From: Leptospira idonii
GTDB lineage: Bacteria > Spirochaetota > Leptospiria > Leptospirales > Leptospiraceae
Direction: 5' to 3'
Length of the DNA: 64,000 nt
Assembly (NCBI RefSeq): GCF_004770995.1
Contig: NZ_RQHW01000013.1
Coordinates: 124,001-188,000 of the forward strand
Each line of letters begins with the position of its first letter. Within the stretch, counting starts at the first letter, position 1. The notes beneath the pieces are model-generated. The model was not told where the DNA came from, did not search any database, and was given only the letters and a program-made list of their open reading frames with translations. Shown piece by piece: positions 8,822-18,697 of this stretch. The translations under genes were made by a program, and so were the position numbers.

Positions 8822-11174
8822 TTATTTCGGAATATGCAGGTAGAAAAATTTCTATTTTTGTTCCTTCACCAAGCTTCGATTTAATGAGAATATCACCTTC
8901 GTGCTCATTGATGATTTTTTTTGATATGGAAAGACCTAGTCCGGTTCCTTGTTTTTCACGACGAGTTGTAAACAGAGGGAGAAAGGCCTTATCCAAAACG
9001 GACTCACTCATACCGGGACCATTGTCTTCGATTGAGAACACTACCCAATCTTTTTTGCTGATGCGAACCAAATCAATTCCAATTTCAATTTTCGGGAATT
9101 TAGGAACAGGATCCATTTCGGAAATCGCATTGATTGAATTGACGACGCAGTTAATTAGTACTTGCTCTATTTCTTGCCAACGAACGAAGATCCCCGGCAA
9201 GTTGGGACCTGCATGCCTTGTAAATTCGATTCCCTTTTTTTTACAGCTGACTTCCACAAGTTCGCTCGCTCTTACAAGAATGTAATACGGAGAAACAAGA
9301 TCTCTGTTGGGACTTTCCATTCTTCCCAAGTCTAATAAAGATTTTACCAAATCTCTAATTCTTAAATTCGCAGATTCGACTTTTTTAAGAATCGCTTTTC
9401 TTTCGGAAGGATCTTCTTCTCCTACTACAATGAGATCATCCAAATAGAGAAGGGCACTTTGCAGAGGATTGTTGATTTCATGAGCAAGACCTGCCGCAAT
9501 CTCTCCGATACTTGCGAATTTCATAGATTCGATCAATTGACGATCGATTCTTTTCGCTTCCGTGGTATCGCTGAACACAAGCATAATCACTTTTTCTATA
9601 TTCGAATAGCGCCTAACTGGAATAAAGCGAATTTCGAAGGAGAATTCTTCATTTAAAATCTGAAAATTGAACTCCCTTGTGAGAATCGTTTGAGTCTTCT
9701 GGGATTCTTTTACGGCATTCAAAAGAACATCTTGTGTTTTTCGTTTTAGGAAGGAGAAAATATAATCTCCTTTTTCCAAAGGAACCACTTGGAAGAGCAA
9801 AAATTTAAAGATAGGAGCTATATCTTGGATGATCCCTTCTTCGTTCACAACTACGATCCCGTTGTTCATTGTGGCAAAGATGGTTCTTAGTTTTTCTTCG
9901 GAACTGATGATGAGTGACTGGGCATTTTTCAATTCGGTAAAATCGAAAAGAATGATCATCAATCCTTGGAAATCTCCATTGTCATCCCGTATGATGGAAG
10001 ACTGAAACATCATAGAAAGCTCTCTTCCATTTGCATCTGTTAGTTGAATTTCAATGTTTACGGATTTTTGCAGGATGGAGGATTTTACGGATCCTTCTTT
10101 ACAAAGAAGATCGATCAAATCCAGTTTTTTCAATTCTGGAAAAGACAAACCTAATGTTTTTAAGGAAGTAACGTTCGCATATTGGACTCTTAGATATTGA
10201 TCCAAAGAAAAAATAGGAATTTCGAGAGTATCTAGAATTTTCGCCTGATAACTGATTTGTTTCAGTGCCTTGAATCGTTCTTCTTCGTTGATCCTGGAAT
10301 AGATCGCAAAACCGATGTCAATTCCTAATTCGTGTAAGATGCTGATGTCTTCCCCTAAAAAAGAATTTTCTTGGAAGGAAACGATTTCGAAGGCTCCGTA
10401 GATTTTACCGTTCCAAGCAATGGGAATACAAATTCCTTTCAAAGATCCGCTCGGATTCATAGATTCACACCAGTCTCTATGATTTTCAGATTCGTTGGAG
10501 TAGAGATAAAATTGTTCGTCGGAAATATTCAGTACGTTTTGAATCGGAAGCAAAGATGGATTTTCGATCAGTTGATTTTCAACGTTTATCTTTAGTTCGT
10601 TGTTTTCTTCCTTCTCATAAAAAACGGTTTGGTTTTGTTGACCGTCTCTGAGGATTCCCCAAACAAAATCGAATTGTCTGGATTTTTGAAGGAACTGGCA
10701 AGCGGTATCAAGAATAGTAAAAGAATCTTTATCTTCCTGGATCACTTGTTTTACCGCACGAATTGCATGCAGAAAGTTTTGAGTATAATTGATTTGAATT
10801 TCGAGTTCTTTGATTTGGGATTTGTCTTCCACATAGATGGCCATCAATTCGCTTTCATCGTCTCCGGGAAGGCGAATCATCCGGATCATAAATTCGATGT
10901 GGATGACTTTTCCGTCTTTTCGTTTGAGCTGCCAAAGAAATTTATTTTTGAGATCGCTTTGGTTGAGAACGTTCACCATTCGGAGAAATAGTCCGTCTTG
11001 CGGTAGAATTTCCTCCAAAGAAAAATTGAGAAGTTCTCCTTTTTCGAAACCCAACATTTTTTCGATACTAGGGTTGGCGATTTGGATTTTTAAACTTTTA
11101 GAATCGACTAGCAGGAAGCCTTCATAGGATGGTGAGAAGAGATTGTTGATCAATGAAATTGTAGATTCAATCAT
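8814..11174 (-). CDS. Soluble sensor histidine kinase with three PAS domains and a GAF-like domain
   Basis: 786 residues, no transmembrane segment. Order: PAS about 13-120, GAF-like about 130-300, PAS 310-425, PAS 430-545, HisKA with His565 (AGLAHEINNPLQS), then ATPase domain (LINCVVNSINA, IEDNGPGM, KQGTGLGLSISKK). The signal is probably an intracellular small molecule or redox cue, which I cannot name. The ATG has AGGA six bases upstream. The gene is divergent from the alpha/beta hydrolase with only 27 bp between start codons, and it overlaps the receiver-kinase downstream. Confidence 0.9.
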   Translation of the reverse strand: MIESTISLINNLFSPSYEGFLLVDSKSLKIQIANPSIEKMLGFEKGELLNFSLEEILPQDGLFLRMVNVLNQSDLKNKFLWQLKRKDGKVIHIEFMIRMIRLPGDDESELMAIYVEDKSQIKELEIQINYTQNFLHAIRAVKQVIQEDKDSFTILDTACQFLQKSRQFDFVWGILRDGQQNQTVFYEKEENNELKINVENQLIENPSLLPIQNVLNISDEQFYLYSNESENHRDWCESMNPSGSLKGICIPIAWNGKIYGAFEIVSFQENSFLGEDISILHELGIDIGFAIYSRINEEERFKALKQISYQAKILDTLEIPIFSLDQYLRVQYANVTSLKTLGLSFPELKKLDLIDLLCKEGSVKSSILQKSVNIEIQLTDANGRELSMMFQSSIIRDDNGDFQGLMIILFDFTELKNAQSLIISSEEKLRTIFATMNNGIVVVNEEGIIQDIAPIFKFLLFQVVPLEKGDYIFSFLKRKTQDVLLNAVKESQKTQTILTREFNFQILNEEFSFEIRFIPVRRYSNIEKVIMLVFSDTTEAKRIDRQLIESMKFASIGEIAAGLAHEINNPLQSALLYLDDLIVVGEEDPSERKAILKKVESANLRIRDLVKSLLDLGRMESPNRDLVSPYYILVRASELVEVSCKKKGIEFTRHAGPNLPGIFVRWQEIEQVLINCVVNSINAISEMDPVPKFPKIEIGIDLVRISKKDWVVFSIEDNGPGMSESVLDKAFLPLFTTRREKQGTGLGLSISKKIINEHEGDILIKSKLGEGTKIEIFLPAYSEINE

Positions 11175-11201
11175 TTAAAATCCTAACTCTTTACCACTCC
11201 A

Positions 11202-12074
11202 ATGATGTTATCATTTTTATATAGAGCGCTTTACCGTAATTATCAACATCAGAGAAGCAAATCAATGAAAAATATGGGCGGAACTCCCGTTCAGACGGAT
11301 CTCGGCGGCCATTCTCTGTTTCATTGGGAATACAATTCCAAATCGAAAAAAACCCTCGTATTTTTGCACGGACTTTTGGACGAAAGTTTCGGATACAGAA
11401 GAGTCATCAAAGAATTGTTAAATGATGATTATAGAATCCTTGTTTTTGATCTTCCTGGCTACGGGAAAAGCAAACTCCCTAAAATCAAATATCTGTTTCA
11501 AATAGACGTTTGGGCCGATTTACTTCTCTCCGCTTTTGAAAGATTGGAATTAAAAGACGTAACTTTGATCGGTCATTCTATGGGAGGTCTTATCTCTCAG
11601 CACATCGTTTTGAAAGATCACTCTAAAATCGTTTCTAATTTGGTTTTACTTGCACCGGGAGGCATCCCTCATCCGGAAAGAGATAAGATGAGGGAACTTT
11701 TGTTTCCTAAAACCGAAAAGGATGTGATCTCGCTTTTGCAGCATTTGTACGGAGAGGAAACCCCCGAACCGAACTTTTTTTTACGACATACTCTTGTTAC
11801 TGTATGGAACGGCTGGGAAAATACTTTCCTGCAGGAAAATACATTGAAGCGTGAAAATGAAATTTTCCACGGAAAAAAGGCATCTCTCATCCGAATCCCT
11901 TGTCTGATTCTTGCTGGCGATAAAGATGCGATCACTCCTCCTTTCATGATGAAAACCATGAAAAAATACATTCGAGGAAGCAAACTAGTATGGATTGCCG
12001 GCGCAAAACATGCGATTCATTTGGAAAAACCGAAATCGATATCTAACGAAATTAGAATATTTTGTAATTCTTAA
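11202..12074 (+). CDS. Alpha/beta-fold hydrolase
   Basis: 290 residues. The fold signature is clear: LVFLHGLLDESFGYR (oxyanion loop), VFDLPGYGKSK, nucleophile elbow LIGHSMGGL, then the acid in LILAGDKDAITPP and the catalytic His in GAKHAIHLEKP. Members of this group include esterases, lipases and haloperoxidase-like enzymes; substrate is not predictable. The start is uncertain: 11202 has no ribosome site, while an in-frame ATG at 11265 follows AGAGAAG by 7 bases and would give 269 residues starting MKNMGG. No signal peptide is evident with either. Confidence 0.85.
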   Translation: MMLSFLYRALYRNYQHQRSKSMKNMGGTPVQTDLGGHSLFHWEYNSKSKKTLVFLHGLLDESFGYRRVIKELLNDDYRILVFDLPGYGKSKLPKIKYLFQIDVWADLLLSAFERLELKDVTLIGHSMGGLISQHIVLKDHSKIVSNLVLLAPGGIPHPERDKMRELLFPKTEKDVISLLQHLYGEETPEPNFFLRHTLVTVWNGWENTFLQENTLKRENEIFHGKKASLIRIPCLILAGDKDAITPPFMMKTMKKYIRGSKLVWIAGAKHAIHLEKPKSISNEIRIFCNS

Positions 12075-12233
12075 ATTAGGCGAATCCCTTTGAGTTTGTA
12101 TTCATCCGACATAAGTCAAAACTGTGTCTTTTGAAACGGAAAGGTAATATGAGCAGGGAAAGAATTGTGACTTTTAAATTTTATCCAGTATTTTTACTTT
12201 TTAACTAAACCCTATATTTAAAATCGAGTCAAT

Positions 12234-12599
12234 ATGACGAAAAAGAACATCCTCATCGTAGAGGATGAACCCTTCCTAGGACTCAATATCAAACAAAAGA
12301 TAGAGTCTTTCGGATACAATGTAATTGCTGTAGTTCCTTCCGGGGATGAGGCATTTCAAGTGGTTTCCGAAAAAGTTCCCGATTTGATTTTGATGGATAT
12401 CAATTTGGAAGGAAGTGTCAGCGGGATGGAAACTGCGGAGTCTTTGAAAAATCAGTTTGCGGTTCCGGTTCTTTTCCTTACTGGCTTTCTAGACGACGAT
12501 CATAGAATTAAAATTTCGAAAGATCCATCCTACCATGTTCTTTTGAAGCCGTTTACTACGGATCAGTTGAGAGAAGCGGTCGCTTCTTTTTCTATTTAA
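12234..12599 (+). CDS. Single-domain response regulator (receiver only)
   Basis: 121 residues, one receiver domain: acidic pair in ILIVEDEP, phospho-acceptor Asp55 (LILMDINLEGSVSGME), Thr in FLTGFLDD, and conserved Lys in LLKPFT. The insertion NLEGSVSG after the Asp is typical of receivers paired with PAS-type kinases. There is no output domain, so it acts by protein contact or as a phosphate shuttle. It overlaps tlyA convergently by 8 bp. The 159 bp before it hold nothing I can call firmly. Confidence 0.88.
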   Translation: MTKKNILIVEDEPFLGLNIKQKIESFGYNVIAVVPSGDEAFQVVSEKVPDLILMDINLEGSVSGMETAESLKNQFAVPVLFLTGFLDDDHRIKISKDPSYHVLLKPFTTDQLREAVASFSI

Positions 12600-13362
12600 T
12601 TTTCTCCTTTTTCCAACGAAGTAAAAATTCCCTGTTTCCGTCCGCTCCTTGTATGGGTGATTCCGCCAAACCCAAACATCGAAATGTAGGGTCTTGTTTC
12701 CTGATTTTTCGCCAAACTGAAATTATGCTTCTTCCCAAAAGTTTCGGATCTGTGACGATACCTTTTACGAGAAAATTCGAGTCCAGTTCGAACTGAGGTT
12801 TGACGAGAGAAACTCCTTCCCAAGCCGTTTCGCAGGATTCGTTCGCCAAACGTGTAATTGTTGGAAATACGGAACTGAGAGAAATAAAGCTGAGATCCAT
12901 GCAGATGAAAACCGAACTTTCCCGAGGCAGCAGATCCCAATTCAGGTCTTTGATATGAGTTCGATCAAGGACGGTTACTTTCGGATCGTTTGCAATTCTT
13001 TGGGATAAAAGTCCGTATCCCACATCGATGGCAAATATGCGGGAAGCGCCTTTTTCCAGGAGCACTTGAGTAAACCCTCCCGTGGAGGCTCCGAAGTCGA
13101 AACAAAGTTTATCTTTTACGCTTAGATCGGGAAAGGACGAAAAGGCCCCTAATAATTTCCAAGCGCCTCTGGAAACGTATTGTTTGATGACCTCCCGCAA
13201 ACGAATTTTATCGTTCGGTTTGACGAGTGTGCCAGGTTTGAAAATAGGAGTGTCGTTGATTAGTACGGAACCGGAAAGAATGAGAGAGAGTGCGTGCTTT
13301 TCTCCATCGCATAACTCATGCTTGATTAGATAGGCATCGAGTCTAATTTTTTCTTTCGGCAA
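12592..13362 (-). CDS. tlyA: TlyA-family rRNA 2'-O-methyltransferase (S4 + FtsJ-like)
   Basis: 256 residues. An S4 RNA-binding domain (residues 5-65: KIRLDAYLIKHEL ... SGSVLIND) precedes a Rossmann methyltransferase with SAM loop FDFGASTGGFTQ, then DVGYGLL, and the K-D-K-E-like residues D in MDLSF and K in SLVKPQFE. TlyA in mycobacteria methylates 16S and 23S rRNA; spirochaete homologues were named haemolysins, but the methyltransferase role is better supported. The start is TTG (13360-13362), set by where the S4 domain begins; the nearest AGGA is about 13 bases upstream. It overlaps the upstream isoprenoid gene by 20 bp. Confidence 0.88.
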   Translation of the reverse strand: MPKEKIRLDAYLIKHELCDGEKHALSLILSGSVLINDTPIFKPGTLVKPNDKIRLREVIKQYVSRGAWKLLGAFSSFPDLSVKDKLCFDFGASTGGFTQVLLEKGASRIFAIDVGYGLLSQRIANDPKVTVLDRTHIKDLNWDLLPRESSVFICMDLSFISLSSVFPTITRLANESCETAWEGVSLVKPQFELDSNFLVKGIVTDPKLLGRSIISVWRKIRKQDPTFRCLGLAESPIQGADGNREFLLRWKKEKIK

Positions 13363-14287
13363 TGTATTTCGGCAGTCCTTTGAAAAAATGGAATTGATTT
13401 GATTCCAAGGATTCCGCCAAACCTAAGGCTTTGTCTCTGGAATCGTCTCTAATTTGTTTTGCTTTCTCCATTCCGTAAAGCCCGGGATAGGTGAGTTTTC
13501 CCGAATCCGCATCTTTACCTGGAGTTTTTCCCAAAGATTCTTTGCTTCCTTCCACATCTAAGATATCATCCGTGATTTGAAATAAAAGTCCGATTTCTTT
13601 CGCATATTCGGAAAGAACCGTTTCTCGTTCCGCATAATCTTCTCGCAGGCGGTTTCCCATCAGAAAGCTGGAGTGAATGAGTGCTCCCGTTTTCTTTTCA
13701 TGAATGGAAATTAATTTCTCTGCGGAAGAAATGTTTTTGCGATGCGAGGATAATCCTGCTTTTCCTTCTTCTTCCAAATCTTCCATTTGTCCGGTGATCA
13801 TTCCAGGAACCCCCGCACCTTGGTGCAGATAAGAGAGTAGATCTCTGAGGACTTTAGGATCTTCCGTTTCTATTAAGCCGATCAGGTAGAATCCGAGGGA
13901 ATTCAAAGCGTCTCCCGCTAAGATTGCGGTTGGAACATCGAACTCTTTGTGACAGGTAGGTTTCCCTCTTCTGAAATCATCGTCATCCATAGAAGGAAGA
14001 TCGTCGTGTATGAGAGAGTAGGTATGAATGCATTCGATAGAAGAGGAAAGGATAAGAAGGTTCTTTAGTGTGATGGAAGATTCGTCTTTTGTTATTTTTT
14101 CGTTCGCATAATATGAATTAATTGAAATAACAGGACGAATTCTTTTGCCGCCCGCCCTTAAACTGTAAAGTGCAGCTTCGCTGGCTCTGGAGAGGCCGTA
14201 TTTATAAAATGTTTCCGTAAGAAAGGGAAGGAAAAACGGATCAAAAACTGATCTTGCGGAATCGATGGAGTCGGAAAAGGAATTCAC
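13343..14287 (-). CDS. ispA: Polyprenyl (farnesyl/geranylgeranyl) diphosphate synthase
   Basis: 314 residues. Both aspartate-rich motifs are present: first DDLPSMDDDDFRRGKPTCH, second QITDDILDVEG, plus GGKRIRP near residue 46. It condenses allylic diphosphates with isopentenyl diphosphate. The residues before the first motif (CIHTYSLIH) fit a C15-C20 product, so farnesyl or geranylgeranyl diphosphate; chain length cannot be fixed by eye. The start is GTG (14285-14287), chosen because the usual N-terminal length fits and no later Met does. No ribosome site is visible, and the ndk terminator hairpin ends only about 8 bases upstream. Confidence 0.87.
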   Translation of the reverse strand: MNSFSDSIDSARSVFDPFFLPFLTETFYKYGLSRASEAALYSLRAGGKRIRPVISINSYYANEKITKDESSITLKNLLILSSSIECIHTYSLIHDDLPSMDDDDFRRGKPTCHKEFDVPTAILAGDALNSLGFYLIGLIETEDPKVLRDLLSYLHQGAGVPGMITGQMEDLEEEGKAGLSSHRKNISSAEKLISIHEKKTGALIHSSFLMGNRLREDYAERETVLSEYAKEIGLLFQITDDILDVEGSKESLGKTPGKDADSGKLTYPGLYGMEKAKQIRDDSRDKALGLAESLESNQFHFFKGLPKYIAERKN

Positions 14288-14294
14288 AGAAGAG

Positions 14295-14324
14295 AAAAAC
14301 CGGCTTAGTTCAATAAGCCGGTTT
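14295..14324 (-). terminator. Rho-independent terminator of ndk, abutting the ispA start
   Basis: AAACCGGCTTA (14314-14324 read on the minus strand) and TAAGCCGGTTT (14297-14307) form a perfect 11-bp stem with a 6-base loop. Five Ts end the run on the minus strand. The GTG start of ispA is about 8-12 bases downstream. Confidence 0.8.
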
Positions 14325-14332
14325 CCAAGAAA

Positions 14333-14746
14333 TTAATTGAGTTCATATCCTTTGAAAAAGAATGCAATTTCTTGCAGAGCATTTTCAACGGAATCGGAAC
14401 CGTGAACCGCATTCGCTTCTTTGCTTTCCGCAAACAAAGCTCTGATAGTTCCCGCAGCTGCTTCTTTAGGATCAGTCGCACCGATTACATCTCTCCAATG
14501 GAGAACTGCATTGTCTCTTTCAAGAGCAGCAGCTACGATCGGGCCGGAAGCCATATAGTTGCAAAGATCATTGTAGAATGGGCGAGCAGAGTGTACTTTA
14601 TAAAACTGTTTCGCATCTTCCAGACTGAGTTTTAGGGATTTGAGTCCTAGAATTTTAAATCCTTCTTTTTCGATTCTTTGAAGGATGTCACCGATGTGTT
14701 TGTTTTTTACCGCATCGGGCTTTAGCATAATGAAAGTTCTTTCCAT
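14333..14746 (-). CDS. ndk: Nucleoside diphosphate kinase
   Basis: 137 residues, exactly the family size. It begins [13 protein letters not shown] and carries the phospho-histidine motif NAVHGSDS (His115). It transfers the gamma phosphate between nucleoside triphosphates and diphosphates. A strong hairpin terminator follows its stop within 9 bases, so it is probably the end of a transcript. Confidence 0.97.
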   Translation of the reverse strand: MERTFIMLKPDAVKNKHIGDILQRIEKEGFKILGLKSLKLSLEDAKQFYKVHSARPFYNDLCNYMASGPIVAAALERDNAVLHWRDVIGATDPKEAAAGTIRALFAESKEANAVHGSDSVENALQEIAFFFKGYELN

Positions 14747-14788
14747 AAGTCCAAAACCCTCAGGGAAGGCAAAAAAGCAATCGAATCT

Positions 14789-16900
14789 TTAGGTATGTAA
14801 AAATCGTACCAACAGAAAGGAAGTAGGAAGCTCATCCAGCTTTTCGAAACCCACTTCGTCCCAAGTTTCCAGGTCGATGAGTACCAAAGAGAATTCGGAA
14901 AGTTTTGCGAGAGAGACAGGGAAAGGATTTATGTCCGTTTCCGGTTGGAGTATGTCTTCTAGTTTCAGTTTGGCGGACTTCATTCCTTTGAGAGTCGTTA
15001 GTTTCTCGGAAAATTTGAGGATCTGATCGTCTTGGCTGTGGTAAACGATCCCCACTTTGTCGTAAGATTCCAGCCCGTTGTCGATAAGAACTCCTACCGT
15101 AGCTGGCGTATAATTGAGAATTCCTTTGATTTTACCGCCTGTATAACTTCTGGAAAACAAAGGTTTTGCGGCTCCGATCAAAAGCAGATTGGAGAAGTTT
15201 TGTTTGGCAAAATTAACGATTTCGTAGGTGATGTTGTCCGTAACTCTGTATTCCGTTTTTACATTCACTCCGAATTCAGAGCCTGTGGATCGAATGGATT
15301 CGAAACTGGATTCTCTGTAGTTTTTCAGATCTTCATTCGATAAAGAGTCATTAGGCGAAATGTGAAGTGCGGTGATGTTTAGGTTTTTTTTCTGGTTTCC
15401 CGAAAGTGCATAGGCAAATCGAACCAAACTTTTTCCCATTTTTTCCTGAGCAAAAGCCACAACTACCTTGAGCTTATTTTCTTCCGCTTTGGAGGGAATG
15501 TCTACGATCGTAGGTTTTTTGGAGAACCATTTTTGGATTCCATCCAAAAGAGGCCCGGTAGAGAGAGTGGTAAAAAGAGCCATCAGGACGAAAACTGCAA
15601 AAATACCCGGACTTAAAATTCCCAAATCATAACCGATGTTAAGGACTACAAGTTCCATCAGTCCTCTGGTATTCATCAAAGCGCCTATGGAAAGACTGTC
15701 TTCCCAGTTAGATCCTGCTATGCGAGCTGCGATGGCACTTCCTAAAAATTTTCCGATGACTGCGACGGAAATAACGAGCACTAGAACAATCCAAAGATTC
15801 GAGTCGTTTAAAAGTGTGATCTGTGTTCTAAGACCAGTGATCACGAAAAAGATAGGAAGAAATAAAATGACGGCTACATCCTCTATTTTTTCAGCGATGA
15901 GTTTTTTCAGATTTCCTTCTACAGGCATAATGACTCCGGCAAGGAAAGCGCCGAAGAGCGCATGGATACCGATCACTTCCGTAGCGAATGCGGAACCGAA
16001 TAGAATGAGAAGTATGATCGAAACTGCGGTTCTAGTTAGGTTTTCTCTGGAGATATAGATGGAACCCAATCGTTTCAGAAAAGGAGCGATGAAATAAATC
16101 ATCGTAAGTATGTATGCGAATGATAATCCGATCGTAAATAACGCCGAACTTAAATTACCCGCTTTTGAGATGGTGACGATGATGGCGAGTAAAATCCATG
16201 CGGTAAGATCATCCGCTGCGGCGCATGTCAAGACCATAGCACCTAACGGAGTTCTTGTGAGATTTCTTTCTTGTAGAATTCTGGCGAGTACGGGAAAGGC
16301 GGTGATGCTCATGGCGATTCCCATAAAAAGGGAAAAAGAGAGGAAGGAAATTCCTTCGGGAGCATGGTTTTGATAGAAATAATAAGCCAGAATCATTCCC
16401 AAGATGAAAGGGAATAGGATGCTTGCGTGGCTGATGACGATTGCGGAATGCGCTTTGTTTTTCAGAACGGAGACATCCAACTCCATTCCGATGATGAACA
16501 TAAATAAGATAAGACCTATTTGGCTGAGAGTTCCTAACGTAGGCAAACTTGTTGCAGGGAACAATACTTGCAGAATTTCAGGGAAATAATATCCCAGAAC
16601 GGAAGGGCCGAGTAAAATCCCTCCTACAATTTCTCCCATCACACTTGGTTGGTTCAGTTTTCTGGAAAAAATATAACCCATAAAGCGGGCAAAAGAACAA
16701 ACGACTATGATTTGTAAGAATAATAAAGCTAATGGATGTTTGATTTTAGTTAGAAATTCTTCGTAAAGGCTGGAGGACTCGTTTTGAGGTACAACAACAT
16801 CCACCGACTCTAATAAAGAACCTTGCTGAATCAACAGGTATCCGAAAAAGCCGAATACCAAAAGAATGAGAGCATAAAAGAGAGTCGATTTTGTTTTCAT
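14789..16900 (-). CDS. CPA2-family monovalent cation/proton antiporter with a C-terminal UspA-like domain
   Basis: 703 residues. One N-terminal membrane anchor and a short periplasmic loop precede a 12-13 helix antiporter core (from about residue 60 to 455). Core signatures include GEIVGGILLGPSVLGYY, LFMFIIGMELD, AADDLTAWILLA (paired acidic residues of CPA2 exchangers), and GALMNTRGLMELVVLNIG. The last 230 residues are soluble and resemble a universal-stress-type fold, not the TrkA/RCK domain of KefB/KefC. Likely Na+ or K+ exchange for H+ in the inner membrane. Its role in potassium balance would complement trkA-trkH at 50.6-53.1 kb. Confidence 0.85.
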   Translation of the reverse strand: MKTKSTLFYALILLVFGFFGYLLIQQGSLLESVDVVVPQNESSSLYEEFLTKIKHPLALLFLQIIVVCSFARFMGYIFSRKLNQPSVMGEIVGGILLGPSVLGYYFPEILQVLFPATSLPTLGTLSQIGLILFMFIIGMELDVSVLKNKAHSAIVISHASILFPFILGMILAYYFYQNHAPEGISFLSFSLFMGIAMSITAFPVLARILQERNLTRTPLGAMVLTCAAADDLTAWILLAIIVTISKAGNLSSALFTIGLSFAYILTMIYFIAPFLKRLGSIYISRENLTRTAVSIILLILFGSAFATEVIGIHALFGAFLAGVIMPVEGNLKKLIAEKIEDVAVILFLPIFFVITGLRTQITLLNDSNLWIVLVLVISVAVIGKFLGSAIAARIAGSNWEDSLSIGALMNTRGLMELVVLNIGYDLGILSPGIFAVFVLMALFTTLSTGPLLDGIQKWFSKKPTIVDIPSKAEENKLKVVVAFAQEKMGKSLVRFAYALSGNQKKNLNITALHISPNDSLSNEDLKNYRESSFESIRSTGSEFGVNVKTEYRVTDNITYEIVNFAKQNFSNLLLIGAAKPLFSRSYTGGKIKGILNYTPATVGVLIDNGLESYDKVGIVYHSQDDQILKFSEKLTTLKGMKSAKLKLEDILQPETDINPFPVSLAKLSEFSLVLIDLETWDEVGFEKLDELPTSFLLVRFLHT

Positions 16901-16928
16901 ATTTTCTGCCAGCCGATCTTTCCTTCCT

Positions 16929-17414
16929 CTAAAGATGGAATTTTTTAGAAAGAGCTTCGTTCACAACATCAGGTACTTGATTGGATACGGCTCTTCCGTG
17001 TCTTGCTACTTCTTTGACGATTGTAGAGGACACAAAAGAGTACTCATTGTCCGCCATTAGAAAATAAGTTTCGATATCCGGGGCTAATTTTTTGTTCATC
17101 AAGGAGATTGCGTATTCGTAATCGAAGTCGGTAACCGCACGCAAACCCCTGAGAATGACACGGGAATTTTTTTCTTTGCAGTAGTCTACGGTCAATCCTT
17201 CGAAAGTGTCGATTGAGATTTTGTCCCAACCTTTGAACACCTTTCCGATCATCTCCACTCTTTCCTCTGCGGAAAAGAGGGAGGTTTTTTTGGAATTGAT
17301 GGCTACCGCAATGATGATCTGTTCGAACAGAGGATGAGCACGCCGAATGATATCAAGGTGACCGTTGGTAAATGGATCGAACGACCCAGGATAAACAGCA
17401 ATGCTCGCGCTCAT
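16929..17414 (-). CDS. coaD: Phosphopantetheine adenylyltransferase
   Basis: 161 residues from the ATG at 17412-17414. The nucleotidyltransferase motif [16 protein letters not shown] is at the N-terminus, with [15 protein letters not shown] and the [15 protein letters not shown] (ISSTxxR-type) motif. It makes dephospho-CoA from 4'-phosphopantetheine and ATP. The chosen start lies 2 bp past the argG stop; an upstream in-frame start would run eight codons into argG and is less likely. Co-transcribed with argG. Confidence 0.95.
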   Translation of the reverse strand: MSASIAVYPGSFDPFTNGHLDIIRRAHPLFEQIIIAVAINSKKTSLFSAEERVEMIGKVFKGWDKISIDTFEGLTVDYCKEKNSRVILRGLRAVTDFDYEYAISLMNKKLAPDIETYFLMADNEYSFVSSTIVKEVARHGRAVSNQVPDVVNEALSKKFHL

Positions 17415-17416
17415 TT

Positions 17417-18625
17417 TTATTTCCAAACTCTGGCCCATTCTTTCATAGGCAGCCCGAAAAGGTTGATAAAACCTTCCGCATCTTTTTGGTTGTAAAGTTC
17501 TTCCTTTTCAAAGGTGGATAGTCCCGCATTATAGAGGGATTTGTCCGACTTTCGCCCAACAACTGTACAATTTCCTTTATAAAGTTTGATTCTTACTGTT
17601 CCTGATACGAAGTTTTGCGTATAATCGATGTAAGCTCTTAGAGCGTTCATCTGATTGGAATACCATTGTCCGTTGTAGATGTATCTTGCAAATTCTTGAG
17701 AAAGTTCGTCTTTTTTATGTTGTGTGTCTCTGTCCAGAGTGATGGATTCCAAATCTCTGTGAGCCACATGCAGGATGGTTCCGCCAGGAGTTTCGTAAAC
17801 TCCTCTGGATTTGATTCCTACTAGTCTGTTTTCCACGATATCGACTCTTCCGATTCCGTTTTTGCCGCCCAGATCGTTCAATGTCTCCATCACTTCCAAA
17901 GGATTCATTTTTTTTCCGTCGATGGCAACACAGTCTCCTTTTTCGAAAGTCAATTCGCAATATGTCGGTTTGTCGGGAGCTTTTTCGGGAGAAACGGAAA
18001 GTAAAAACATTTCTTCCAATGGTTCGTTGTAAGGATCTTCTAAAATCCCCCCTTCAAAGGAAAGGTGCATCAGATTTCTATCCATCGAATACGGTTTAGC
18101 AGCTGTTACGGGAACGGGAATTCCTTTCTTTTTTGCGTATTCGATTAGATCCGCTCTTCCTCCGAATTCCCAAATCCTCCAAGGAGCAATGATTTGCAAA
18201 TTAGGCGAAAGCGCTTTGTAAGTAAGTTCGAAACGAACTTGGTCGTTTCCTTTTCCTGTAGCACCGTGAGCGAAAGCATCCGCTCCTTCTTTTGCAGCGA
18301 TTTCCGCCATGGCCTTTGCGATCAAAGGACGTGCGAGAGAAGTGCCTAGAAGATATCTCATTTCATAAATTGCGGAACCACGAATTGCCGGGAAAATAAA
18401 ATCGCGGGCGAATTCCAAACGAAGGTCTTGGATATAAACTTTAGAAGCCCCTGTGTTTTTACCTTTTTCTTCCAGGCCGGCGAGTTCTTCTTTTTGGCCG
18501 ATATCGGCACAGAAAGCGATGACTTCACAGCCATAGGTATCTTTCAACCAAGCCAAAATTACGGATGTGTCCAAACCACCCGAGTAAGCGAGAACGATTT
18601 TCTTCGGAGAATTTTTCTCTTTCAT
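17417..18625 (-). CDS. argG: Argininosuccinate synthase
   Basis: 402 residues. ATP PP-loop [15 protein letters not shown] at the N-terminus, then [24 protein letters not shown], and the [20 protein letters not shown] region that binds citrulline and aspartate. It joins citrulline and aspartate in arginine synthesis. Length is standard. It leads a two-gene unit with coaD. The 72 bp before it are shared with the divergent lipoprotein at 18698. Confidence 0.97.
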   Translation of the reverse strand: MKEKNSPKKIVLAYSGGLDTSVILAWLKDTYGCEVIAFCADIGQKEELAGLEEKGKNTGASKVYIQDLRLEFARDFIFPAIRGSAIYEMRYLLGTSLARPLIAKAMAEIAAKEGADAFAHGATGKGNDQVRFELTYKALSPNLQIIAPWRIWEFGGRADLIEYAKKKGIPVPVTAAKPYSMDRNLMHLSFEGGILEDPYNEPLEEMFLLSVSPEKAPDKPTYCELTFEKGDCVAIDGKKMNPLEVMETLNDLGGKNGIGRVDIVENRLVGIKSRGVYETPGGTILHVAHRDLESITLDRDTQHKKDELSQEFARYIYNGQWYSNQMNALRAYIDYTQNFVSGTVRIKLYKGNCTVVGRKSDKSLYNAGLSTFEKEELYNQKDAEGFINLFGLPMKEWARVWK

Positions 18626-18697
18626 AGATTAGGGTCAAAGTATAAGAAAAATGAAGGAAGACAATAAAATATTGTTCTCTTGGGAATTCATTGTAGA

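Noticed and set aside
12149..12208. 19-codon open frame with a GGAAAGG upstream, between the hydrolase and the receiver gene
   Set aside because: Too short, hydrophobic by chance composition, no conservation evidence.
14789..16900. KefB/KefC glutathione-gated potassium efflux system
   Set aside because: The C-terminus is not an RCK/TrkA-N domain, so only the broader CPA2 antiporter call is safe.
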